A stretch of DNA of 64,000 bases from CAITJF01 sp032654645 (GCA_032654645.1 JAULAW010000015.1:620001-684000), one strand, 5' to 3'; positions 51,533-59,648 are shown, numbered from the stretch's first letter. Program-made: numbers and translations. The notes: generated from the sequence alone by a model not told the origin.

Positions 51533-52150
51533 TTACTGCCCTTGTTCCAGCCAGTTCAGCAAATAGGCCCATTGCTCCAGTTCACGCTCCGCCAGATGAT
51601 GCGGCAGGTCGAACAGGGTCTTGCCCTCAAAGGCGGCATTGACGTAAGTTTGAGTTTCACGCAAATAGGCCAGCACAGGCAATCCCAATCCAGCAATGAA
51701 TTGTTCCAGAGTCGTGGCAGCGCGCGTGTGCGGCGCCATGCGCATTCCGACTACACCGACAAATGTTTTACCCTTGCGCACGGCCTTTTCCTGGCTCAGG
51801 ATTTCGAGAAATTCACGGCTGGCCTGAATATCAAAAAGCGATGGTGCGATCGGCACAATAACCTTGTGCGCCAGCTTCATTGCGTATTCGAGATTCTTGC
51901 CGTGCAGGCCGGCAGGAGAATCAATCACCAGCCAGTCTGCCGCAGCAGATTTTTCCGCCATTGCGCGAAGCAAACCGATGGTTGGCAACTGAGGCGGGCG
52001 GTTGTCCAGCCAGCGTGCGGCAGATTTTTGCCGGTCCAGGTCCAGCATGGCGATACTATACCCGCGAGAGGCAAGATAGCCGGAGATGTTGGTCGCGAGT
52101 GTGGTTTTTCCGCTACCCCCTTTGGGGTTGGCTATCAAAATGGTTTGCAC
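51533..52150 (-). CDS. ParA-family ATPase (orphan)
   Basis: The 205-residue ATPase has the deviant Walker A in LIANPKGGSGKTTLATNISG, a Walker B near DWLVIDSPAGL and a switch region FVGVVGMRMAPHTRA. There is no parB nearby and no HTH extension, so it is one of the orphan ParA/MinD-like proteins positioning a cellular cargo. The GTG at 52150 immediately precedes the QTILIANPKGG start; upstream codons overlap the hemerythrin gene. It starts 4 bp after the hemerythrin stop. Confidence 0.88.
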   Translation of the reverse strand: MQTILIANPKGGSGKTTLATNISGYLASRGYSIAMLDLDRQKSAARWLDNRPPQLPTIGLLRAMAEKSAAADWLVIDSPAGLHGKNLEYAMKLAHKVIVPIAPSLFDIQASREFLEILSQEKAVRKGKTFVGVVGMRMAPHTRAATTLEQFIAGLGLPVLAYLRETQTYVNAAFEGKTLFDLPHHLAERELEQWAYLLNWLEQGQ

Positions 52151-52154
52151 GGTT

Positions 52155-52544
52155 TCACTCCAGCACAACCAGTTCGGTAACCGGTATTTTATGCTGTGCC
52201 GTCTCGAACAACTCACGCTCCTCAAAGCGTATATGCTGTATTAACAATTCGGCGAACCCAACCATGGCTTGCACACCCCCCTCGCGAATCATGCGCCGCA
52301 ACTCTGCGTGGTCGGCATGAGTCCGCCGCACCAGATCGGTTACGCCCACCCGTTCCAGGGCAGGCAGCAGACCTGTTTCCTCGGCCCGGAAATGCGGTTC
52401 CATTTCGGCGGCAAAACGCGCCTGGATTTGCCGCCATTCATTTTCTGCCATTGCAGTGCCTGCGGCCTTTTGCGCGCGCTTGGCCAACACCAGTCCATGA
52501 TGGTGTTCGTTGGACAGCGTGCGCAGGGCCGCGCTACGCTTCAC
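52155..52544 (-). CDS. hemerythrin HHE-domain protein
   Basis: The 129-residue protein has the first iron-ligand helix RTLSNEHHHGLVLAKRAQKA, then FAAEMEPHFRAEETGLLPAL, THADHAELRRMI and LLIQHIRFEERELFE, giving the H..H..E..H..H..E pattern of a non-haem di-iron hemerythrin fold. It may bind O2 or NO or sense iron or redox state. It starts with GTG at 52544, overlapping the ilvD stop; ParA follows. Confidence 0.87.
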   Translation of the reverse strand: MKRSAALRTLSNEHHHGLVLAKRAQKAAGTAMAENEWRQIQARFAAEMEPHFRAEETGLLPALERVGVTDLVRRTHADHAELRRMIREGGVQAMVGFAELLIQHIRFEERELFETAQHKIPVTELVVLE

Positions 52545-54394
52545 TATTTTTCCACCTGTGTCACGTCGCGCACCGCGCCTTGGTCGGCGGAAGTGGTCAT
52601 GGCGGCATAGGCCCTGAGTGCGGCGGAAACCACGCGCTCGCGCTTGGCTGGCTTCCATGCCTGCGCCCCTTTGGCTTCCATCGCGACACGGCGCTGTGCC
52701 AGTTCGCTGCCGGAAATCGCCAGGTTAATGCTGCGGTTCGGAATGTCAATTTCTATGCTATCCCCTTCCTGCACCAGGCCAATCGCACCTCCTTGCGCCG
52801 CTTCCGGCGAGACATGGCCAATGCTCAAGCCCGAAGTGCCACCGGAGAAACGACCATCGGTAAGCAGCGCGCATACCTTGCCCATCCCTTTCGATTTCAG
52901 GTAGCTGGTGGGATACAGCATCTCCTGCATGCCCGGCCCACCCTTGGGGCCTTCATAGCGGATCACCACCACATCGCCCGCCACAATCTTGTCAGCCAGA
53001 ATCGCTTCCACCGCCGCATCCTGGCTCTCGAATATTCTTGCCCGCCCGCTGAATTTGAGAATGCTCTCGTCCACGCCCGCAGTCTTCACGATGCAGCCGT
53101 TCTCGGCAATGTTGCCGTGCAGCACCGCCAGCCCGCCGTCCTGGCTGTAGGCGTGCGCCTTGTCGCGGATGCAACCGTTGGCGCGGTCGTTATCCAGGGT
53201 CGGGTAATGCATGGACTGCGAGAACGCGATCGTGGTGGCCACACCGCCGGGAGCGGCGCGGAAAAAGGTTTTCACCGCCTCATCCCGCGTGCGCATCACG
53301 TCATATTTTTCCAGCGCGTCGCCCAGTGTCTTGCTATGCACGGTGGGCAGGTCGCGGTGCAGCAGCTTGGCGCGGTCCAGTTCGCCGAGTATGCCCAGTA
53401 CGCCACCGGCGCGGTGCACATCTTCCATATGGTACTGTTGCGCACTGGGCGCCACCTTGCACAAGTGCGGCACACGGTGCGACAGGCGGTCAATGTCTTT
53501 CATGGTGAAATTCACACCACCCTCGCGCGCCATAGCCAGCAGGTGCAACACGGTATTGGTGGAGCCGCCCATGGCAATGTCCAGGCTCATCGCGTTCTCG
53601 AAGGCCTCGAAAGTGGCGATGGAACGCGGCAGCACGCGGGTATCGCCCTGCTCGTAATAGCGGCGCGTAATTTCCACCGCCACCCGCGCGGCGCGCAAAA
53701 ATAATTCCTTGCGTTCGGCGTGAGTCGCCACCAGCGAGCCGTTGCCGGGCAATGCGAGTCCCAGCGCCTCGGCCAGACAATTCATCGAATTCGCGGTAAA
53801 CATGCCGGAACAGGAGCCGCAGGTAGGGCAGGCGGAGCGTTCCAGCGCGGCCACCTCCTCGTCGCTGCATTGGCTGTCGGCGGCGGATACCATGGCATCC
53901 ACCAGATCCAGCATCACCGTCTTGCCATGCCAGTTGATCTTGCCCGCCTCCATCGGCCCGCCGGAAACGAACACCGCCGGAATGTTCAGGCGCATCGCCG
54001 CCATCAACATGCCGGGCGTGATCTTGTCGCAGTTGGAAATACACACCAGCGCATCGGCGCAGTGTGCGTTGACCATGTATTCCACGCTGTCGGCGATCAA
54101 TTCGCGCGAAGGCAGCGAATACAACATGCCGCTGTGGCCCATGGCGATGCCGTCATCAATCGCGATGGTGTTGAATTCCTTGGCCACCGCACCGGCCTTC
54201 TCGATTTCGCGCGCCACCAGTTGCCCCATGTCTTTCAGGTGCACGTGGCCCGGCACGAACTGGGTGAACGAATTGGCGACGGCGATGATGGGCTTGTCGA
54301 AATCGCCGTCCTTCATGCCGGTGGCGCGCCACAAGGCGCGCGCGCCTGCCATGTTGCGGCCGTGGGTGGTGGTGCGGGAACGGTATTGAGGCAT
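52544..54394 (-). CDS. ilvD: dihydroxy-acid dehydratase
   Basis: The 616-residue Fe-S dehydratase of isoleucine and valine biosynthesis. Cluster-binding cysteines are visible in VCISNCDKITPGMLMAAMRL and ACPTCGSCSGMFTANSMNC, with KINWHGKTVMLDLVDAM and, near the C-terminus, LTDGRFSGGTSGLSIGH. The ATG at 54394 gives the standard MPQYRSRTTTHGRNM start. It is next to a liv uptake system but not in an operon with it. Confidence 0.97.
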   Translation of the reverse strand: MPQYRSRTTTHGRNMAGARALWRATGMKDGDFDKPIIAVANSFTQFVPGHVHLKDMGQLVAREIEKAGAVAKEFNTIAIDDGIAMGHSGMLYSLPSRELIADSVEYMVNAHCADALVCISNCDKITPGMLMAAMRLNIPAVFVSGGPMEAGKINWHGKTVMLDLVDAMVSAADSQCSDEEVAALERSACPTCGSCSGMFTANSMNCLAEALGLALPGNGSLVATHAERKELFLRAARVAVEITRRYYEQGDTRVLPRSIATFEAFENAMSLDIAMGGSTNTVLHLLAMAREGGVNFTMKDIDRLSHRVPHLCKVAPSAQQYHMEDVHRAGGVLGILGELDRAKLLHRDLPTVHSKTLGDALEKYDVMRTRDEAVKTFFRAAPGGVATTIAFSQSMHYPTLDNDRANGCIRDKAHAYSQDGGLAVLHGNIAENGCIVKTAGVDESILKFSGRARIFESQDAAVEAILADKIVAGDVVVIRYEGPKGGPGMQEMLYPTSYLKSKGMGKVCALLTDGRFSGGTSGLSIGHVSPEAAQGGAIGLVQEGDSIEIDIPNRSINLAISGSELAQRRVAMEAKGAQAWKPAKRERVVSAALRAYAAMTTSADQGAVRDVTQVEK

Positions 54395-54468
54395 GGTGCG
54401 CTTTCCAATGATTAGCTGAAAGCAGAATTCTAAACCACTATGCACACCTTGTTGTCTTTTCAATCACC

Positions 54469-55098
54469 CTATTTCAACGCACCTCTCCATAACAGATGTA
54501 ACGGTGGCGCGATAGATGTCGGCGGCGAAAAAAAACCACCCTCGGCTATCGGTTTTTGCGGCAACACCAGTAATGCCTTACCTGGCAATGCCTCATCTTC
54601 ACGGGTGTGCCACATGGCCATAAAATCGGCTTTGTAGAAAGTGCGATTACCCCATGACGGATCAGCCAGCGTGACACGCTCGGCATCAATACCGCGCAAC
54701 ACAGAAAAATGATCGTCACCGCGATAACGCAGATACACCACGACGGGAATTTTCAATTTCGCCAGTTGGGCGTAATCCAACGCCACACCTACACCCTTGA
54801 AGCCAAACTGTGGCAAAACCCGCGCCATATCGGCAAATGAAGCTGCATCGGTTTTATCGAATGCCTTGAGTAGTGTTTCTTCGCTGACCATCTGTCCGTA
54901 TTGAAAATTCAGAATCGTGGACAGCGATGCAGCGCCGCAGGAGTAATCGAAGTCCTGCTTGACCACTTGGGCATTGCGTAACGCTTGCCAGCTTTGCGCT
55001 GGTACTCTGCCTTGCACTGACGGAGTTTGCAGCCAAGCTGCATGAGCCACATGCATCACAAAGCTGGTCAGAAAAAACAGGCAAAAACGCATTCGCAT
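54469..55098 (-). CDS. periplasmic C39-family cysteine peptidase
   Basis: The ~209-residue peptidase starts at the ATG at 55098, which opens a signal peptide (FCLFFLTSFVMHVAHA-AW). The C39 catalytic set is C54 in QDFDYSCGAASLSTIL, H130 in YRGDDHFSVLRGID and D146 in LADPSWGNRTFY. C39 peptidases cut after double-glycine-type leaders; most are fused to ABC exporters, whereas this one is free and periplasmic, like FapD. It is the last gene of a four-gene operon, and two genes upstream lies a secreted protein with an LS..EM....GA site, a fitting substrate. Confidence 0.87.
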   Translation of the reverse strand: MRMRFCLFFLTSFVMHVAHAAWLQTPSVQGRVPAQSWQALRNAQVVKQDFDYSCGAASLSTILNFQYGQMVSEETLLKAFDKTDAASFADMARVLPQFGFKGVGVALDYAQLAKLKIPVVVYLRYRGDDHFSVLRGIDAERVTLADPSWGNRTFYKADFMAMWHTREDEALPGKALLVLPQKPIAEGGFFSPPTSIAPPLHLLWRGALK

Positions 55099-55100
55099 TT

Positions 55101-55805
55101 CTACACCAATTTTTCTGAGAGATATTTTCCGTTGATAGCCACACGCACTCTGATATGCAGCCAAGCTCGAAAAAATATTGCCACCTCATACTCATTACCA
55201 GACTTATCGGTAATCTTTGTTCGCAAATCAGGTTGTTTATGCGTCCCAAAGCGCATTTTGTTTGTATTTTGAGCAACCAATGAATTATTCACATACAACA
55301 TGGAACCAGAAGCCATGTTATTAACAAGCCTGCAATATTGCCCTGCAACGAAAAAACTCCACTCCTCGCTTGGAACAGTCCCATCCAAACATTCTTGTAG
55401 GTTGATCGTTTTGGTTTTAACCACTCCTTGATGCAAGCCTCGCGTAACTTGCGCATCGGGTATCAACGAACAATCTTGAGTATTGTCTACCTCCAAAGAT
55501 TGATCAACGTTCCCGCACCTTTTTTCGGGATACTCATATCGCGAAAGCACCAGCAAACCTAGACCGATCATGGCCAGTAACCAAGCCGTAAAAACCGACG
55601 GATCAACCGGATCAAACTGTCCCACTGGTAACTGTTTCACCACCAGATGCGAGAACAATGCCCATGCAATAATCAGCAAAGCCAACGCCAGCAGGCCAAT
55701 CGCGGCGTGAAGTAACCGGCTACGCAATACAGCCGAACTATCGCCAGAAAGTTTCTGGGCGATTTCCGGGATGAATAGTTCTATCAACAGTAGAATAATT
55801 TGCAT
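55101..55805 (-). CDS. two-TM membrane protein of the C39 operon, unknown family
   Basis: This ~234-residue protein starts at the ATG at 55805 (another at 55853 adds 16 polar residues and abuts the previous stop). Two hydrophobic helices (LHAAIGLLALALLIIAWALF; FTAWLLAMIGLGLLVL) are followed by a ~150-residue extracytoplasmic or cytoplasmic domain with four cysteines (EKRCGN, TQDCSL, LQECLD, QYCRLV) and beta-rich sequence to the end. I do not recognise the family. Tight packing with the secreted-protein gene before and the C39 gene after (2-bp gap) argues for a common function. Confidence 0.6.
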   Translation of the reverse strand: MQIILLLIELFIPEIAQKLSGDSSAVLRSRLLHAAIGLLALALLIIAWALFSHLVVKQLPVGQFDPVDPSVFTAWLLAMIGLGLLVLSRYEYPEKRCGNVDQSLEVDNTQDCSLIPDAQVTRGLHQGVVKTKTINLQECLDGTVPSEEWSFFVAGQYCRLVNNMASGSMLYVNNSLVAQNTNKMRFGTHKQPDLRTKITDKSGNEYEVAIFFRAWLHIRVRVAINGKYLSEKLV

Positions 55806-55854
55806 GTATAAACCGTCGGATCGCCCTTGGAGCACGGGCGATCCTTCACTCAAC

Positions 55855-56253
55855 CTACCACCATAGCCTGATTCTGCTGTACCACGTCGGAATCATAAAA
55901 GTCCCTCCCGAACCCGCCGCATAACTTATTAGCGCAGGAGTAGCTCTTACTACAAGCGGAACAAAGAACCACCAAAATGCTCCCTCTGTTTCTTTCATCT
56001 CCTGCCCAGAAAGAGCAGCCATCTGCATTTTCTGTTCTGGTGTCGCGGATTCAAATGCGGCAGCCAATTCTTCCTGGCTAATTTGAAGCGGCTTCGCTTC
56101 TGCCCTTTGTTGTTGTGCTGCCAACTGTACAAATCCAGCCGAGCTATTAACTGGGGTTTGGTGCATTACAACAGATGCATCTGCCGCCATCGCCCCCTGC
56201 TGAAAAGCCAGCAAGAGTGCCGATGCCAAAACTGCTTTTTTTATCATCTTCAT
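55855..56253 (-). CDS. Sec-exported precursor with a double-glycine-type processing site
   Basis: The 132-residue protein has a Sec signal peptide (residues 1-23, KKAVLASALLLAFQQGAMA), then a Gln/Ala-rich region with EELAAAFESATPEQ. Residues 81-92 read LSGQEMKETEGA, matching the double-glycine leader pattern (L-S at -12/-11, E-M at -8/-7, G-A at -2/-1) cut by C39 peptidases. The 40-residue tail (93-132) is aromatic and hydrophobic: FWWFFVPLVVRATPAL..., then AAGSGG and an Arg/Trp end (SRIRLWW). I know no family for it. Two successive cleavages, Sec then C39, would release the tail in the periplasm. Confidence 0.6.
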   Translation of the reverse strand: MKMIKKAVLASALLLAFQQGAMAADASVVMHQTPVNSSAGFVQLAAQQQRAEAKPLQISQEELAAAFESATPEQKMQMAALSGQEMKETEGAFWWFFVPLVVRATPALISYAAGSGGTFMIPTWYSRIRLWW

Positions 56254-56306
56254 TTGTGTTTCCTATTGGTGATGTTACAACAAAATGGCATGGTTACCCG
56301 TGCCGC

Positions 56307-57227
56307 CTAACGCCCATCGCTGGGCAATTCTTTGTTGGCGCGACGTTTTGGCAGATCACCCAGTTTGAAGAGAGCGTTGATGCCAATCTCTGCACCGCTA
56401 CCGCCGGATAAGTTGCCGCGCAGAGTAGCGTTAAGCGTGGTACGTTCGTCGTAGCTGTAGCCCAAGCCGAAGTTGAAATCGGTGCGTGTTAACACCGTGC
56501 CTTGTGCCATGCCGTTCAAGCTATCTGGCTGCTGTCTGCGCCAGGTGAAACCGGCACTGAGTGTGGCAATCTGGTTGGCGGCAAAGCTGACGGTTGGATT
56601 GATTAGCAGATAATCGCCGCCCTTATAGGTGAAACCGTTCGGCACGTAGGGGCGGTTAATACAGTAGGCGGCGGTGAGTGCCAGCACCAGTGGATCGGTG
56701 GTGCGATAGGTGGTGAAGCCTATCAGCGCAGACCTGGCGGCATGGGTATGGTTGTTTTGTTTTTCGGCGAGAGCCAGTTCAGCAAAACCCAGCCAAGCAG
56801 GATGCCCGACTTCTCGCACAAAGCGATGGTTAACACCCAGCCAGGCATTGCCAAACTGGCTGCTGGACTGGCCTTGTGTGATTGTCCCCAATGTGATGCG
56901 AGAGCTATTGGAAAGCCAACTGCTACGCGCATAAATCTCGGTATCACCACTAACGCCATAACGCAAACCAGGCGTGATAATCAGGGTATCGGTGTTTTCG
57001 CGTGTTGCTCCCGCGAAAGTGGGGATATTGATAAAGCTGGTTAGCCCTGTCTGAATTTGGATGGGCTGGCCATTTTGCGCGCTGGTGCGTTCGACATTGG
57101 CATAGACCGCGCCCAACTCCAGCCGCCAGTGATTTTGTGCAGTGAGCAAGTCTTCGATTGTCAGCGGTAGATCGGCATGAACCGATAGCGGCATAAATAG
57201 CAATGCAAGGAAGGAAAACCTTCTCAT
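56307..57227 (-). CDS. outer-membrane beta-barrel protein of the C39 operon
   Basis: The ~306-residue protein from the ATG at 57227 (GGAAGG seven bases before) has a signal peptide (FSFLALLFMPLSVHA-DL). The mature chain is made of alternating strands separated by turns (WRLELGAVYANVERT, LIITPGLRYGVSGDTEIYAR, NAWLGVNHRFVREVG, DFNFGLGYSYDERTTLNATL), typical of a 12-16-strand barrel. It resembles transporter-like proteins and, in context, FapF, but lacks an obvious coiled-coil. It heads the operon behind a poly-C promoter and could be the exit pore. Confidence 0.7.
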   Translation of the reverse strand: MRRFSFLALLFMPLSVHADLPLTIEDLLTAQNHWRLELGAVYANVERTSAQNGQPIQIQTGLTSFINIPTFAGATRENTDTLIITPGLRYGVSGDTEIYARSSWLSNSSRITLGTITQGQSSSQFGNAWLGVNHRFVREVGHPAWLGFAELALAEKQNNHTHAARSALIGFTTYRTTDPLVLALTAAYCINRPYVPNGFTYKGGDYLLINPTVSFAANQIATLSAGFTWRRQQPDSLNGMAQGTVLTRTDFNFGLGYSYDERTTLNATLRGNLSGGSGAEIGINALFKLGDLPKRRANKELPSDGR

Positions 57228-57259
57228 CAGATGCCTTCCACAATAGATAGGAGGCACGA

Positions 57260-57291
57260 ATGCTATCCGCTTGGGGGGGGGGGGTTGTCAA
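57260..57291 (-). promoter_or_regulatory. phase-variable-type promoter with 12-C spacer tract
   Basis: On the minus strand: TTGACA (57291-57286, perfect -35), a 20-nt spacer made of A, twelve C (57284-57273) and AAGCGGA, then TAGCAT (57265-57260) as a -10 candidate, 33 bp before the start codon of the barrel gene. Losing three C would give the optimal 17-bp spacer. Homopolymeric C tracts at this position control phase variation in other bacteria. Confidence 0.7.
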
Positions 57292-57336
57292 GTAGAAGCA
57301 AATTGGCTTGTCGCTCCAGGATGATAGAATCCAGCC

Positions 57337-58131
57337 ATGCTCATCCACCCGCAATTCGATCCTGTCGCCATCCATCTCGGCCCGCTCGCAATACATTGGT
57401 ACGGGTTGATGTACCTGCTCGGCTTCATGCTTTTTTTGTGGCTGGGCAGAAAGCGCCTGCGTTCGATGAACCGCCCCGGCTGGGACAATAGGTTCTTGGA
57501 TGACCTGCTGTTTTACGGTGTGCTGGGGGTAGTGCTGGGCGGCAGGTTGGGCGAGGTGCTGTTCTATCATCCCGGCTATTATATTTCCCACCCGCTGGAA
57601 ATCTTCGCCGTGTGGCAGGGCGGCATGTCATTCCATGGCGGTTTTCTCGGCGTGCTGGCGGCGATGGCGCTGTTCGCGCGCAAGCGGCAAATTGCGTGGC
57701 TGCAACTGATGGACTTCATTGCCCCGCTGGTGCCACTGGGCTTGGGCGCGGGGCGCATCGGCAACTTCATCAACGGCGAACTGTGGGGGCGTCCCACCGA
57801 TATACCTTGGGGTATGGTGTTCCCCAGGGTGGATGACCTGCCTCGCCACCCCTCGCAGCTTTACGAATTTGCGCTGGAAGGTTTGGCGTTGTTTGCCCTG
57901 CTCTGGCTGTACTCGAACAAGCCGCGTCCGGCAGGTACCGTATCCGGCCTGTTCCTGATCGGCTACGGCAGCTTCCGTTTCCTAGCCGAATTCACGCGCA
58001 ACCCGGACGACGGCATCTTCGGCCTGATGACCTTCGGCATCAGCATGGGCCAATGGCTCAGCCTGCCGATGGTGCTGGCTGGCGTGGGGATGATGGTGTG
58101 GGCGCAACGAAAACCAGCCGCGTCAAAATAA
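57337..58131 (+). CDS. lgt: prolipoprotein diacylglyceryl transferase
   Basis: The 264-residue inner-membrane enzyme attaches diacylglyceryl to lipobox cysteines. The motifs are IHWYGLMYLLGFMLFLWLG, YHPGYYISHP, GGMSFHGGFLGV and the Lgt signature GLGAGRIGNFINGELWGRP, followed by seven TM segments in total. It is transcribed divergently from the barrel/C39 operon with a 110-bp gap. Confidence 0.97.
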   Translation: MLIHPQFDPVAIHLGPLAIHWYGLMYLLGFMLFLWLGRKRLRSMNRPGWDNRFLDDLLFYGVLGVVLGGRLGEVLFYHPGYYISHPLEIFAVWQGGMSFHGGFLGVLAAMALFARKRQIAWLQLMDFIAPLVPLGLGAGRIGNFINGELWGRPTDIPWGMVFPRVDDLPRHPSQLYEFALEGLALFALLWLYSNKPRPAGTVSGLFLIGYGSFRFLAEFTRNPDDGIFGLMTFGISMGQWLSLPMVLAGVGMMVWAQRKPAASK

Positions 58132-58151
58132 CTCGGTGCGGTGGCGAGGGA

Positions 58152-58221
58152 AGCCACATTGGGGCGCCTCCAAAATTCGTCGCTCCCGCCTACGCAGGAG
58201 CCCAGTTAAATCAACAAGAAG
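58152..58221. repeat. degenerate half copy of MITE family C
   Basis: GGGGCGCCTCCAAAATTCGT, CGCTCCCGCCTACGCAGGAG and CCCAGTTAAATCAACAAG match the first half of family C, after which similarity stops. Confidence 0.6.
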
Positions 58222-58309
58222 TGCAACTGAACATTATTCGGATGGATGTGGTATCTGCGGGGCATGGCTTATGGTTCTCAGAGAAATTTCTAATTCGAGC
58301 TTGGCACAT

Positions 58310-58425
58310 GTACCCGTAAGTTTGGAAAGTTGGCTTTGGCTCAATTCCTGAAGTTCGCGCAAAATGCGAACAGACTCTCCCACCGAGACTTCAACTCGTT
58401 TTTTTGCGGGACGAAGCTCTTTCAT
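58310..58425 (-). pseudogene. 5' fragment of a HigA/XRE-type antitoxin gene
   Basis: MKELRPAKKRVEVSVGESVR and ILRELQELSQSQLSKLTG form the first helices of an XRE antitoxin HTH; after about 40 residues the frame runs into unrelated sequence. The ATG lies right behind a RelE-like toxin remnant, the higBA order. Confidence 0.6.
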
Positions 58426-58536
58426 ATCATGGCCTCCTGTAATCGTGGGCGGTAACTTGAACAACCTGGATCAGCAGCACGTTGGCAACAACTTGGTAAA
58501 TCACCCGCCAATGGTGCCCGCCGGTTTGCCTTTGGC
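58426..58536 (-). pseudogene. 3' fragment of a RelE/HigB-type toxin gene
   Basis: The frame reads HHWRVIYQVVANVLLIQVVQ, then VTAHDYRRP and a stop overlapping the antitoxin ATG. W-R-V-I-Y-Q and the following strands are typical of the RelE C-terminal half. The N-terminal part is not in frame; the upstream DNA instead opens MAGKHVIVDTNIM, the start of a PIN-type VapC toxin, also broken. Confidence 0.5.
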
Positions 58537-58649
58537 GCTTTTCTTTTTGGCGCCGCTGGGCCAACAAACCGGGCAAGGTTCATCGCCATGATATTTGTGT
58601 CCACGATTACATGTTTTCCAGCCACCTCAACATAACCAGCTCCTATTCA

Positions 58650-58684
58650 GTCTAACGCCGCCGGGCTGCAGCAGTTTGTTAGGT
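58650..58684 (-). other. attC-like site 1 (short)
   Basis: Read on the minus strand: ACCTAAC at one end and GTTAGAC at the other (R''/R' core pattern), 35 bp in total with a GCAGCCCGGCGG centre. This is shorter than bona fide integron attC sites, so it is degenerate or coincidental. It lies just after the alpha/beta-hydrolase gene, where an attC would be. Confidence 0.4.
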
Positions 58685-58709
58685 GGCCGATTTGTAATAC
58701 TCCTCAAGC

Positions 58710-59576
58710 TCATTCGTTGCTCGCAAGCGGCATGGAAAGAATCAACCGTGCCACCTCGTCTGGCTCATCCATTTGAACATAGTGCCGGGCACCGGGCAAA
58801 AGAAACAGCTCAGATGTTGGAAAGAGTTGGTGAAAGCTCTGGGCCACACCTTTATTCAAGTAAGGATCGGCATCGCCGAAAATGATCCGCACAGGCCGTT
58901 TAAACTCTCCAAGTGTGGAAATCATTTTTGAGCGCGAACGTATTGTTGGCAGCAAGTCTTCGTTCAATCGAAAAAACGCAGGACGAGCGCTTGGTACGGC
59001 ATCGAATTGTTGATACAGCAACGGTATAAATTCATCCCTGATATCTGCATCCCGGAAGAATTTCCCGACTTGCCACAGAAACATGCGATGGAAGATCAAA
59101 TCACCAAACATCCGAGACACAGGCCGCGCGATACTTCTGATCAGGGGTGTCGAGAAAAGCCAAATTGCTTCCGGGGCTCGTAGCGTCGGCATTTCACAAT
59201 AGTAAGTATTCAGCAACACGAGCCCTGCGACGCGCTCAGCCTGAGCAAGCGCCCAGTCGATCGCTGGCGGCCCGGAAGCGTCGTGTGCTACTAGGACAAC
59301 GCGCTCAAGCTGCAGTTGTTTGACCACGGCATCCAATTCCAGCGCTTGGTTCGTGGCGGTGTACGGATAACCGACCGGCTTATCGGAAGCACCCCACCCA
59401 AGAAAATCAAAAGTGATTATTCGTCGTGGTGGTGAAAGGTGGGGAACAAGGCGGTCATAAAGGTGCACATTATCTGGAAAGCCATGCATCAGGATAATTG
59501 CCGGTTCTTCACCCGAATATTCTCGTGTGTAAATCCGATGTTGATCCAGTTGTACAAATTTCTCTTCGTAGTTCAT
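58710..59576 (-). CDS. alpha/beta hydrolase, dehalogenase/epoxide-hydrolase-like
   Basis: The ~288-residue hydrolase has the oxyanion segment LMHGFPDNVHLYDRL, a nucleophile elbow VAHDASGPPAIDWA with Asp in the nucleophile position (haloalkane-dehalogenase/epoxide-hydrolase type), the acid in RIIFGDADPYLNKGV and the His in LFLLPGARHYVQMDEP. I chose the ATG at 59576 (SD-like GGTGAA before it); an ATG at 59600 overlaps attC-like site 2. The gene lies between two attC-like sites on the cassette strand and may have been acquired as a gene cassette. Substrate unknown. Confidence 0.85.
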   Translation of the reverse strand: MNYEEKFVQLDQHRIYTREYSGEEPAIILMHGFPDNVHLYDRLVPHLSPPRRIITFDFLGWGASDKPVGYPYTATNQALELDAVVKQLQLERVVLVAHDASGPPAIDWALAQAERVAGLVLLNTYYCEMPTLRAPEAIWLFSTPLIRSIARPVSRMFGDLIFHRMFLWQVGKFFRDADIRDEFIPLLYQQFDAVPSARPAFFRLNEDLLPTIRSRSKMISTLGEFKRPVRIIFGDADPYLNKGVAQSFHQLFPTSELFLLPGARHYVQMDEPDEVARLILSMPLASNE

Positions 59577-59599
59577 CACTTCACCAGGAAAGGTTGCCA

Positions 59600-59648
59600 T
59601 CTAACGTTCAAGGCAAGGGGCGCGCCCCATTTGAGCGCAGAGTTAGGA
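59600..59648 (-). other. attC-like site 2
   Basis: Minus strand: TCCTAAC, then GCTCAAA, a GGGGCGCGCCCC self-complementary centre, CCTTGAAC and GTTAGA. These are the R''-L''...L'-R' elements of an integron attC with a variable terminal stem, at 49 bp slightly short. The preceding small ORF ends with the TAA inside CCTAAC and the hydrolase starts at its other edge, the normal cassette arrangement. Confidence 0.55.

Noticed and set aside
52196..53704. 502-codon open frame on the plus strand
   Set aside because: It is antisense to ilvD and hemerythrin genes; composition (His/Arg/Gln rich) is that of a GC-rich shadow frame.
54469..57227. Assignment of the C39 operon as a canonical fap amyloid operon
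   Set aside because: No FapB/FapC imperfect repeats, no FapA/FapE-like proteins, and the barrel lacks a visible coiled-coil; only the C39-plus-barrel logic is shared.
57273..57284. Poly-G tract as a mere sequencing artefact
   Set aside because: An artefact in exact length is possible, but its placement between a perfect TTGACA and a -10 candidate makes a real tract the better reading.
58650..59648. Full integron call
   Set aside because: No integrase or attI is visible and both attC-like sites are shorter than verified sites, so only cassette-like status is claimed.
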